Assembly (NCBI GenBank): GCA_964482025.1 | Contig: CAYZVN010000075.1 | Span: 1 to 14,249, forward strand | Origin: UBA5868 sp964482025 | GTDB lineage: Bacteria; Pseudomonadota; Gammaproteobacteria; Pseudomonadales; Cellvibrionaceae | Length of the DNA: 14,249 nucleotides | Direction of reading: 5' to 3' | Part shown: positions 1-6,751 of the stretch, one piece after another | Position numbering within the stretch: the first letter of the stretch is position 1 | Layout: each line of letters opens with the position of its first letter | Made by a program: the position numbers and the translations under genes | Notes under the pieces: model-generated | Databases searched by the model: none | What the model was told of the DNA's origin: nothing | Seen by the model: the letters and a program-made list of their open reading frames with translations, nothing else

Positions 1-2106
1 CCGGATGTACGTTTGGTCATCGATGTCTCCGGCAGTATGAAGCGCAATGACCCCAACAATTTGCGCCAGCCTGCGGTGGATCTGCTGGTGAGCATGGTGC
101 CCGACGGCGGCAAAGCGGGGGTTTGGACGTTCGGTAAATACGTCAACATGCTGGTACCCCACCAGACAGTCGATAGTGCCTGGCGCGCTGCGGCCAGCCG
201 CAAATCGGCGGAAATCAATTCGGTTGGCTTGTTCACCAATATCGGCGGTGCCTTGGAGACCGCCGCTCACGATCGCGCCACCGGCAACGCCGGTTACGCT
301 ACCAGCATTATTCTGCTCACCGACGGTATGGTGGATATTTCCAAGTCTCCCGCAGAGAACGAAGCCGAGTGGCGGCGAGTGGTGGATGAGGTTTTTCCCG
401 CCCTGAAGCAAGCCAACTACAAAGTTCACGCCGTCGCACTGGCGGATGAAGCGGACCGCAACTTGATGGAGAAGCTTGCCGTCACTACCGGCGGTACTTT
501 CGCGGTTGCCAAAAGTGCCGACGACTTGATGAAGATTTTTTTGCAGGCGTTCGATTTAGCCGTACCCAGTCAAAAGCTGCCGCTGGTGAATAACGGATTC
601 CTGGTGGATTCCAGCGTCGATGAATTCACCGCGCTGATTTTCCGTCAGGACCATCAGGAACAGACGCGCCTCATCGGGCCCGATGAAGAGGTGATCCGCG
701 CCGATACGGAGCGGGAGGATGTGCGTTGGTTACGCACCGAAGAATACGACCTGATCACGGTGCAGCAGCCATACGAAGGCGAGTGGCAGATTGTCGCGGC
801 CATAGAACCCGAAAGCCGCATTACCGTGGTCAGCAACCTTGCCCTGCGGGTAAAAGAGCTGCCCAGCAACCTGTTTCGCGGCAATCGCGCCCAGCTCAGT
901 TTTGTCTTGCAGGCGGATGGCAAACCGATTGCCGACTCGGGTTTTCTCGATTTGCTTGAGAGTCGCGTCAGTCTCGCTTACGGCCCAAATGTCGAGACCA
1001 TAGCGCCCAATCACTGGTCGACTACAGTGTCGGGAACGGCCGCCTCGGCGGCGGGCGTCTATGAGGTGGAATTGCCCATGCTGGACAAAATGGGCGTCTA
1101 TGATCTGCAACTGACGGTGGATGGCAAGACTTTCTCCCGTCAGTTTTCTCACCGCCTGACGGTGCGTGAGCCCTTCAGCATGGATTTGGATTGGGTGGCG
1201 GACGAAGAAGGTGCATTGCGCCAGATGGTTCGTGTGCGCGCTCATAGCGAACTTATCGATCCCCAACAAACCCAGGTGGTGGTCACCATTCACAACCCGT
1301 TGCGCCGGCGTCTGGTAAAACCTTTACAACTCACGGCGCAGGATCAGTGGCAAACACCGGTGGCGTTTGATGTCGCCGGCCAATACCAATTGATCGTCCA
1401 GGTGACCGGGACGGACAAAAACCAAGAGCCGTTCGACTACGCCTTGACGCCGCTGACCCACGAGCAGGTGGCGGACACCGTTTTCGCGCCTCCCGCACCC
1501 CCCGAGCCTGAACCTGAGCCGGAGCCTGAGCCGCCACCCCTAGAACTTCCGCCCGACGAGCCACCCGTGGAGGAGGGCAGTGTGCTGCCGGCCTGGTTGC
1601 TCTATCTAATTCTGGGTGTCGGCAATCTGGCGATTTTAGCCGGCGGCTATTATCTGTTTCGCAAATTGACTGCCGACGACGCGGATGAGCGGGTAGAGCC
1701 TGCCGAAGCAGCCGCACCCCCGCCGCCAAAACCTGCGCCCTCGGAGATGCCGATGATGGATCCCGGCGCGGACGACGAGCCGGAGCCGCCAATGGAAGAC
1801 CTGGAGGATGAGGCGGAGGAGCCGACAGACCCGACACCAGACCCGGATGAGGGACTGGCCGAGGCTGAGGATGAGATCGCCAGTATGCAGCGGGATATAG
1901 TGGAACAGGTGATGGCGGATGCCTCGGACGATTCTAAAGACGACTTTGCTGCCGAGATCCGCCGCGCTCAGGGGCTCGATCTGGACGAGCGCGAACTCGA
2001 TGAGGCGATCACCACGCTGATTGATGAGCTGGACGGTGAGCCCAAACCGGATACACACAATCTGGATGATTTCGATATGGACATGGATGACGACGACCAG
2101 CGCTGA
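1..2106 (+). CDS. VWA-domain membrane protein with acidic cytoplasmic tail (5' end outside window)
   Basis: The frame is open from the first base, so the true start and any signal peptide lie outside the window; 701 residues are visible. Numbering from the first complete codon, a VWA domain occupies about 3-195. Its metal-ion (MIDAS) site is seen as D8-x-S10-x-S12, T79 in FTNIGG, and D108 in LLTDG. A beta-rich, Ig-like stretch follows to about 480, then a Pro-Glu repeat, one membrane segment (about 531-554, WLLYLILGVGNLAILAGGYY) and a strongly acidic tail of about 145 residues. The order suggests a periplasmic VWA domain on a stiff Pro/Glu spacer, one membrane anchor, and an acidic cytoplasmic tail. 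It resembles gammaproteobacterial VWA proteins of the TIGR03503 type, recalled from memory and not searched. VWA domains usually mediate metal-dependent protein binding; the partner is unknown. It converges with the next gene with only 10 bases between the stops and no visible terminator. Confidence 0.85.
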   Translation, partial: PDVRLVIDVSGSMKRNDPNNLRQPAVDLLVSMVPDGGKAGVWTFGKYVNMLVPHQTVDSAWRAAASRKSAEINSVGLFTNIGGALETAAHDRATGNAGYATSIILLTDGMVDISKSPAENEAEWRRVVDEVFPALKQANYKVHAVALADEADRNLMEKLAVTTGGTFAVAKSADDLMKIFLQAFDLAVPSQKLPLVNNGFLVDSSVDEFTALIFRQDHQEQTRLIGPDEEVIRADTEREDVRWLRTEEYDLITVQQPYEGEWQIVAAIEPESRITVVSNLALRVKELPSNLFRGNRAQLSFVLQADGKPIADSGFLDLLESRVSLAYGPNVETIAPNHWSTTVSGTAASAAGVYEVELPMLDKMGVYDLQLTVDGKTFSRQFSHRLTVREPFSMDLDWVADEEGALRQMVRVRAHSELIDPQQTQVVVTIHNPLRRRLVKPLQLTAQDQWQTPVAFDVAGQYQLIVQVTGTDKNQEPFDYALTPLTHEQVADTVFAPPAPPEPEPEPEPEPPPLELPPDEPPVEEGSVLPAWLLYLILGVGNLAILAGGYYLFRKLTADDADERVEPAEAAAPPPPKPAPSEMPMMDPGADDEPEPPMEDLEDEAEEPTDPTPDPDEGLAEAEDEIASMQRDIVEQVMADASDDSKDDFAAEIRRAQGLDLDERELDEAITTLIDELDGEPKPDTHNLDDFDMDMDDDDQR

Positions 2107-2116
2107 GCGAGCGGAA

Positions 2117-2542
2117 TCACTCCAAGTGCGCGCGCAGCTGGTCGCGGGTCTGTTCCAGTCTTTCGGTGATGCGCCGCAATAAGTTTTGGCGGATGCGCGC
2201 GTCCAAATAATCCATCGCCTCGGCATAAGCGACATAGCGGTAATCCCGGAGGGATTCGGGGCTCACCGGAAAATGTCGCTCCACCTCCTCCAAGCTGATA
2301 TTGCGATAAACCACCACCCGCACCCCCTCGTTGCCAAAGGGAATGGGTGCATGTGGATCCCACTGATAATTCTTCGCGCCTATGAGCCGGTAGGCCATGG
2401 CTTGGGGGCCGAAATCGGCGTAGTCGAACACCAGCGTGGTTCGACTGATGCGCGAGGCGCAACTGGTGAGCATCAAACACGTCAGGATCAGCAGGCAAGT
2501 GGTGAAGGACACTTGCGCCGGCTTCTGCAATCCGTATCGCAT
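2117..2542 (-). CDS. Small predicted lipoprotein, unknown function
   Basis: This encodes 141 residues. The N-terminus has basic residues, a hydrophobic core (FTTCLLILTCLML) and a lipobox ending LTSC, so the mature protein should be lipidated at that cysteine (about residue 28) and held at a membrane facing the periplasm. The mature part is about 113 residues, with a Tyr/Phe-rich first half (FDYADFGPQAMAYRLIGAKN) and a charged, probably helical C-terminus (RITERLEQTRDQLRAHLE). I do not recognise the family. The start is supported by AAGGAG about 11 bases upstream; another ATG immediately after that AAGGAG is in the wrong frame. The gene reads toward the VWA gene, so the two are not co-transcribed. 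Confidence 0.75.
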   Translation of the reverse strand: MRYGLQKPAQVSFTTCLLILTCLMLTSCASRISRTTLVFDYADFGPQAMAYRLIGAKNYQWDPHAPIPFGNEGVRVVVYRNISLEEVERHFPVSPESLRDYRYVAYAEAMDYLDARIRQNLLRRITERLEQTRDQLRAHLE

Positions 2543-2714
2543 CGACTGGTCATCTCCTTAGTATCAACAAAGTGTTGCCAATCCGGCGTATCGCCTGGAC
2601 CGCGAGCGCGGCGAGTTTACCAAAAATGCCCTAAGGGAGCGCTAAGGCGTTTGCGCGCGAGCTGGCGGGCAATGGTTTCGACTAGGCGGGCAAGCGCTTC
2701 TACCCAATAGGGCG

Positions 2715-2762
2715 ATGAATGTTCATAGGGTCATGAATGTTCATAGGGCAATGAATGTGTAG
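2715..2762. repeat. Tandem 18-bp repeat of a 12-bp palindrome (two exact copies, one degenerate)
   Basis: ATGAATGTTCAT occurs at 2715-2726 and 2733-2744, each followed by AGGG; a decayed copy, ATGAATGTGTAG, is at 2751-2762. Each exact copy is an inverted repeat with 5-bp arms (ATGAA/TTCAT) around TG. The 18-bp spacing is not a whole number of helical turns. The block lies 49 bases before the predicted tapT start and about 170 bases upstream of the divergent lipoprotein gene. It could be an operator array or a small replication-derived tandem repeat; the bases do not decide between these. Confidence 0.6.
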
Positions 2763-2798
2763 AATGCCCGCGCCACTCTGGTAAAGATTGCCTTCCTC

Positions 2799-2804
2799 AA
2801 GGAG
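2799..2804 (+). promoter_or_regulatory. Ribosome binding site (AAGGAG) pointing to a CTG start
   Basis: AAGGAG is a strong Shine-Dalgarno match. It is followed by TTCGTT and then an in-frame CTG at 2811, a near-ideal spacing of six bases. No ATG, GTG or TTG in the tapT frame lies between this site and the conserved N-terminal sequence, so this site is the main argument for the chosen start. Confidence 0.6.
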
Positions 2805-2810
2805 TTCGTT

Positions 2811-3524
2811 CTGCCGACCACGTTTCACCGTCTTCGCCGGGCCTGTCTCGCTCGCTCAACCCGGCCTTTTCTGGCGCGCGGTAAATCGGTGCGCCGCTGT
2901 GCCACCTGTTTGCTGGCCGAATCCACTTGTATCTGCGCGTGGAAAACACCGCGCCAAAGCGCGCTGGATTTTGTCCTGCTACTGCATCGCGACGAGGTGT
3001 TCAAACCTACGAATACCGGGCGGTTGATCGCCGATATTCTGCCCGCCAACACCTTCGCGTTTGAATGGTCCCGCACCGAGCCGCCAGCCGACCTTCTCGC
3101 GCTTCTGGCGGACCCAAAGCGTTACCCAGTGATTGTCTTTCCGGCGGAGGACAACAGCGGTCGGCACCTGCACACCGATGCACCGCAGCCGGATGGCAAG
3201 CGGCTCACGCTTATCCTGCTCGATGGCACTTGGCGTCAGGCCAGCCGGATGTTTCGCTCCAGCGCTTGGCTGGCGGGTCTTCCGGCGCTGACTTTCGCCG
3301 AGGCACACACGGGCCAGTACGCGGTGCGTCAGAAAATTCGCGACGGACAGCTCGCCACCGCAGAAGCGGCGGCCGAGCTTTTGCGCCTGTGCGGCGAAGA
3401 GCACAACAGTCAGGTTTTGCACGATTACTTCGCCGTGTTCAACGAACACTACCTTGCCACCCGCAAAAGTCGGCCGGTGGACCACTTGCCAGCCCATCAC
3501 CGCCTGGCGGCGAGTGTTAAATGA
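2811..3524 (+). CDS. tapT: DTW-domain tRNA-uridine aminocarboxypropyltransferase (TapT/YfiP family), likely CTG start
   Basis: Family enzymes transfer the aminocarboxypropyl group of S-adenosylmethionine to a tRNA uridine (acp3U47 in Escherichia coli). Seen here are a cysteine cluster (RRCATCLL then CIC) consistent with metal binding, the TNTGRLIADILP block, WSRTEP, and the DTW-type signature LDGTW followed by RQASRMF. The first conventional start, GTG at 2889, falls inside the conserved N-terminus: upstream in frame the translation reads RSTRPFLARGKSV directly before RRC, which matches my memory of E. coli YfiP. The frame stays open back to 2763. CTG at 2811 behind AAGGAG gives 237 residues, close to the roughly 230 expected. 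If CTG is not used, an undetected sequence error has removed the start. The gene stands alone, with the methyltransferase-like gene following 66 bases later on the same strand. The function is confident; the start is an inference. Confidence 0.85.
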   Translation: MPTTFHRLRRACLARSTRPFLARGKSVRRCATCLLAESTCICAWKTPRQSALDFVLLLHRDEVFKPTNTGRLIADILPANTFAFEWSRTEPPADLLALLADPKRYPVIVFPAEDNSGRHLHTDAPQPDGKRLTLILLDGTWRQASRMFRSSAWLAGLPALTFAEAHTGQYAVRQKIRDGQLATAEAAAELLRLCGEEHNSQVLHDYFAVFNEHYLATRKSRPVDHLPAHHRLAASVK

Positions 3525-3590
3525 GCGTCTACCCACAGAGTCTTAATGGGTAATCATCATAATTGCAGTGACAATGGCAGAGGCATACGT

Positions 3591-4052
3591 ATGAAAGCAT
3601 TGGAATTGAAGGTCCCGCCACTGGTTCAAGTGCTGCTTATTGCCGGCTTGATGGGGGTGGTCGCGTCGCTCAGTCGAGACTTTCTATTGCCGCTTGCGAT
3701 TCGCTGGTGGGGCGCGCTGCTCTTCACTTTGCCCGGTGTCGTGCTGATTATCGCCGGAATTTGCCATTTCCGCCGTCACGGCACCACCATCAACCCGCTG
3801 CAGCCCGAGACCGTCTCGGCGTTAGTGACCGGTGGCGTTTACCGTCTCAGCCGCAACCCCATGTACGCCGGCTTTCTACTTTGCCTGTGTGGCTGGGCCT
3901 GTTATCTCGGTAATCGATACGCATTTTTAGGGCCGATCCTGTTTGTGCTCTACATGAATTACTTTCAAATCCTCCCCGAAGAGCGCGCCTTGGAACAACG
4001 TTTCGGGCAGGAATACGATGCCTATAGGCGCAAAGTCCGGCGCTGGTTCTAA
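3591..4052 (+). CDS. Isoprenylcysteine carboxyl methyltransferase-like integral membrane protein
   Basis: This is a 153-residue polytopic membrane protein. Hydrophobic segments lie at about 10-27, 32-53 and 84-117 (a hairpin). The signature GGVYRLSRNPMYAGFLL followed by a C-terminal PEERALEQRFGQEYDAYRRKVRRWF is typical of the ICMT/phospholipid methyltransferase superfamily, which methylates lipidic substrates with S-adenosylmethionine. Bacterial members of this small size have poorly known substrates, and true isoprenylcysteine is not expected. I chose the second ATG because it is preceded by GCAGAGGC and because MKALELKVPP is a common beginning in the family. The upstream ATG at 3546 would add 15 polar residues (GNHHNCSDNGRGIR and neighbours) and has no clear ribosome binding site. 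Confidence 0.8.
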   Translation: MKALELKVPPLVQVLLIAGLMGVVASLSRDFLLPLAIRWWGALLFTLPGVVLIIAGICHFRRHGTTINPLQPETVSALVTGGVYRLSRNPMYAGFLLCLCGWACYLGNRYAFLGPILFVLYMNYFQILPEERALEQRFGQEYDAYRRKVRRWF

Positions 4053-4161
4053 CCCGCGACTTAAGCGGCTGAACTGCGCCAATGTCCCGCCGGGCTGAAT
4101 CCTCTTTCGGCTTCAGCGTCCAACAGGAAAGCACTCTGCACGTGTCGTTGAGGAACAGGTT

Positions 4162-5601
4162 ATGAAACTGAAACATCCGGAACTGTTGCAGCAAGCAAGT
4201 TATTGGGATGGTCTGTGGCGTCAATCGTCGACCGCCGAGACTATTGAGGTCGAAAACCCCGCTACCCAAAGGGTAATTGGCAAAGTGCCGCGCTTAAGCC
4301 GCAGCGAAGTTGCCGCCGCTATAGCCGCCGCTGAACAGGCATTTTTTAGCTGGCGTCATCAAAGTGCCGCTGAGCGCGGGCAGATACTGCGCGGCTGGAG
4401 CGAGCTGTTATTGCAAAACTTGGACGACCTGGCGGAAATTTTAACCTCCGAGCAGGGCAAGCCTTTGGCAGAAGCCAAAGGGGAGGTGCGCTATTCCGCC
4501 TCTTATTTGCACTGGTTTGCCGAAGAGGCCGTGCGCAACTATGGCGATATGATTCCCGCACCAAAAGTGGGGCAAAAAATCCTCGTGCAAAAACAACCTA
4601 TAGGCGTATGCGCCAGTATCACGCCGTGGAATTTCCCCATGGCGATGCTTGCTCGCAAGGTTGCCGCCGCGCTGGCGGCGGGCTGTACCGTGGTGGCCAA
4701 GCCGGCGGAAATGACACCATTTTCCGCCCTTGCCCTAGCGTTGCTGGGCGAGCGCGCCGGTGTTCCCGCTGGGGTATTTAACGTGGTAACCGGTGACGCC
4801 GCCGCTATAGGCGACGAATTTTGCGAAAACCCCAGTATCAAAAAAATCAGCTTTACCGGTTCCACTCGCGTCGGCAAATTATTGCAGCAAAAAAGTGCGA
4901 CCAATCTCACCAAACTCTCTTTAGAACTCGGCGGTAATGCGCCCTTAATTGTGTTCGACGATGCCGATATCGACCTTGCTGTAAAAGGGATTATGGCCGC
5001 GAAATTTCGCAACGCGGGGCAGACTTGTGTGTGCGTAAATCGCCTGTTTATACACCGTCCGGTATATGCAGAGGTTATGGAAAAACTAGCCGAAGCGGTC
5101 GCCGAATTAACCGTGGGTGATGGGCATGAAGAAGGCGTTGATATGGGCCCGCTGATTAATCAGGCAGCGGTGGAAAAATTTCAACGTCACTTCGATGACG
5201 CTATAGAAAAAGGTGCGCAGCTCGTGTGTGGCGAGGGTAAAGCGGATGCATTATTTGTGAAGCCCGTGTTACTGGCCGACGGTAAAGCCAGCATGCTGTT
5301 TTGCCGCGAAGAAACCTTCGCACCTTTGTTGGCGGCCATTCCATTCGATACCGAAGAGGAGGTTGTTCAGCTTGCCAATGACACGCCTTATGGCCTTGCC
5401 GCTTATTTTTATGCCAATAATCTGCAGCGGGTGATGCGCGTTGCCGATCGCTTAGAGGCGGGCATGGTGGGTATTAATGAAACCGCGCTCTCCAATGTGG
5501 CCGCGCCTTTTGGTGGTATCAAATGGTCGGGTTACGGCAGGGAAGGATCCAAATACGGCATCGATGAATATCAGGCCATGAAGTATGTGCTAATGGGTTA
5601 A
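4162..5601 (+). CDS. gabD: Succinate-semialdehyde dehydrogenase, NAD(P)+-dependent
   Basis: This oxidises succinate semialdehyde to succinate, the last step of GABA and related amine breakdown, in the cytoplasm. The 479 residues match the usual GabD length of about 482. Aldehyde dehydrogenase features are all present: oxyanion-hole N157 in TPWNFP, cofactor-site K180 in VVAKPAE, the FTGST dinucleotide motif at 231-235, general base E255 in LELGG, and nucleophile C289 in GQTCVCVNR. The GQTCVCVNR context is characteristic of GabD rather than of betaine aldehyde or other dehydrogenases. GAGGA seven bases upstream supports the start. No gabT transaminase, GABA permease or regulator is nearby, so it stands outside the usual gab operon and may serve a different semialdehyde source. 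Confidence 0.9.
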   Translation: MKLKHPELLQQASYWDGLWRQSSTAETIEVENPATQRVIGKVPRLSRSEVAAAIAAAEQAFFSWRHQSAAERGQILRGWSELLLQNLDDLAEILTSEQGKPLAEAKGEVRYSASYLHWFAEEAVRNYGDMIPAPKVGQKILVQKQPIGVCASITPWNFPMAMLARKVAAALAAGCTVVAKPAEMTPFSALALALLGERAGVPAGVFNVVTGDAAAIGDEFCENPSIKKISFTGSTRVGKLLQQKSATNLTKLSLELGGNAPLIVFDDADIDLAVKGIMAAKFRNAGQTCVCVNRLFIHRPVYAEVMEKLAEAVAELTVGDGHEEGVDMGPLINQAAVEKFQRHFDDAIEKGAQLVCGEGKADALFVKPVLLADGKASMLFCREETFAPLLAAIPFDTEEEVVQLANDTPYGLAAYFYANNLQRVMRVADRLEAGMVGINETALSNVAAPFGGIKWSGYGREGSKYGIDEYQAMKYVLMG

Positions 5602-5641
5602 GCAATGCTATCGATGTATCAGCGTGCGACTTAGTTTGGCT

Positions 5642-5656
5642 AATTGCGAGGCAATT
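5642..5656. promoter_or_regulatory. Perfect inverted repeat upstream of the CBM9-like lipoprotein gene
   Basis: AATTGC-GAG-GCAATT has exact 6-bp arms and lies 82 bases before the start codon of the next gene, just ahead of TACAGT, a plausible -10-like hexamer. The size and position fit a dimeric repressor site, but no regulator is encoded nearby and a chance occurrence cannot be excluded. Confidence 0.3.
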
Positions 5657-5738
5657 TACAGTACACTGCCGCGTGTTTGGCAGAGTTGGCCGGCAATGGT
5701 CGCCTCTGATCGTTATGAATCGCTAATAGGATTAGGCT

Positions 5739-6659
5739 ATGTCTCTAAACTTTTCGTTGAGTCGATTATTGCGAAACTCGGTAAAAATTCTGGGTTGTGC
5801 CAGTCTCGGACTCGTACTTTCGGCTTGCGGTGGGCAGGGGGGTAGCAGTAGCGGTTCATCGTCGTCCTCCAGCAGCAGTTCGTCCAGCTCTTCATCCAGC
5901 TCCAGTTCATCGTCCAGTTCTTCCTCCAGCTCCAGCTCTAGTTCTTCTTCTAGTTCTAGCTCCAGTTCCGGCGATGCAAACACGGTGTTGCCGGCGGATA
6001 ATCATTACTACGCAAAACGGGCCGTCACCGCGCCGGAAATTGATGGTGTTATTGATGAGGTATGGAACAGTGCACCTTGGATGGAAATGACCGTCGCCTG
6101 GACCGGTTTTGAAAACCTTAAACCGCCGAGTAGCCCAGCGGATTTTACGGGTAAATACAAAGCGATGTGGACGCCCGAGTACCTCTACTTATTGTTCGAT
6201 ATTACCGACGACATCATTAATACCAGCGGGCAGTATTGGGAGCAGGATACCGTCGAAATCTTTCTCGACGAAGACCAGAGCGGCGGGCAGCACAATCACA
6301 GTCATAACGCGTTTGCCTACCATATCAACTACAACTTGGTAGTGACCGACAACGGCGGCGACCCGGAGATGATCGCCAGTCATATTAACGCGGCGATCAA
6401 GACCGAAGGCACGCGCCATATCTGGGAAATTCGCATTGAAGTTTACGCCGATCACAACGGCTATGTGATGAGCGCGCAAGAAGCGGCACGAGTCACTTTA
6501 GAGGCCGGTAAAGTGATGGGTTTTACCCCGAGTTATATTGATAACGATGGCAACGGCACCCGCGAGCACTTTATGAGTTCGGTCAACACACCGGGGCACC
6601 AGAGCAATCAAGGCTACTTGAATGCGGATTCCTTCGGCTCGCTTGAATTGATCGATTAA
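5739..6659 (+). CDS. Lipoprotein with polyserine linker and CBM9-like carbohydrate-binding domain
   Basis: The 306 residues show a signal peptide with the lipobox LVLSAC (lipidated C30), a short GGQGGSSSG, a run of 38 serines (40-77), then one CBM9-like domain to the end. The CBM9 signatures are APEIDGVIDEVWNSAPW at the domain start, KAMWTPEYLYLLFDITDD, YWEQDTVEIFLDEDQ, and the closing SFGSLEL. There is no catalytic domain, so the likely role is to hold a sugar-binding module away from the membrane on a flexible tether, capturing substrate for hydrolases such as the GH43 enzymes downstream. CBM9 modules are best known from xylanases; the ligand here is unproven. Some CBM9-like (DOMON-related) domains bind haem or other ligands, which is the main alternative. 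AGGATTAGG precedes the ATG. The gene appears monocistronic, with a strong hairpin after its stop. Confidence 0.85.
   Translation: MSLNFSLSRLLRNSVKILGCASLGLVLSACGGQGGSSSGSSSSSSSSSSSSSSSSSSSSSSSSSSSSSSSSSSSSSSGDANTVLPADNHYYAKRAVTAPEIDGVIDEVWNSAPWMEMTVAWTGFENLKPPSSPADFTGKYKAMWTPEYLYLLFDITDDIINTSGQYWEQDTVEIFLDEDQSGGQHNHSHNAFAYHINYNLVVTDNGGDPEMIASHINAAIKTEGTRHIWEIRIEVYADHNGYVMSAQEAARVTLEAGKVMGFTPSYIDNDGNGTREHFMSSVNTPGHQSNQGYLNADSFGSLELID
5856..5969 (+). repeat. Polyserine linker tract, 38 consecutive Ser codons
   Basis: Thirty-eight uninterrupted serine codons use all six types (TCA, TCG, TCC, TCT, AGC, AGT) in irregular order. AGN and TCN codons cannot interconvert by one base change without passing through another amino acid, so the mixture suggests selection on the protein sequence rather than a simple slipped microsatellite. 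Such linkers are typical of Cellvibrio/Saccharophagus-type secreted proteins. Confidence 0.9.
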
Positions 6660-6672
6660 TTTCCTATCATTT

Positions 6673-6708
6673 GCGCCTTGGTAAGAGCAATCGCTCTTGC
6701 CAAGGCGC
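6673..6708. terminator. Long hairpin after the CBM9-like gene, no U-tract
   Basis: GCGCCTTGGTAAGAGC pairs with GCTCTTGCCAAGGCGC over 16 positions (one T-G wobble) with loop AATC, beginning 13 bases after the stop codon. The following bases (CGTGTTGTAAAC) are not a proper U-run in either direction, so it may act as an mRNA 3' stabiliser or a weak terminator rather than a canonical intrinsic one. Confidence 0.6.
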
Positions 6709-6751
6709 CGTGTTGTAAACTTGGCTCTTCATTCCTAGCCCTGCGTGAGCC

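Noticed and set aside
1636..2498. Several - strand frames opposite the VWA gene's acidic tail
   Set aside because: These are the complement of Glu/Asp/Pro-rich codons in a GC-rich gene; the Arg/His-rich products are compositional shadows.
2186..2710. A + strand frame opposite the small lipoprotein gene
   Set aside because: It is antisense to a gene with a clear lipobox and a ribosome binding site, and its translation shows no domain.
3546..3590. Earlier ATG for the methyltransferase-like membrane protein
   Set aside because: It adds a polar stretch unlike the family, and MKALELKVPP from 3591 is the typical beginning.
4095..4122. Possible terminator between the methyltransferase-like gene and gabD (GCTGAA/TTCAGC)
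   Set aside because: The 6-bp stem has a 12-base loop and no U-run, so it is too weak to call.
5732..5983. Glu/Leu-rich antisense frame in the polyserine tract, and the matching frame at 11853-12068
   Set aside because: Both are the direct complement of serine codons and lack any independent signal.
6660..6751. LexA-type SOS box upstream of dinB
   Set aside because: No CTG(N10)CAG-like palindrome resembling the gammaproteobacterial consensus is apparent; the dominant structure is the hairpin.
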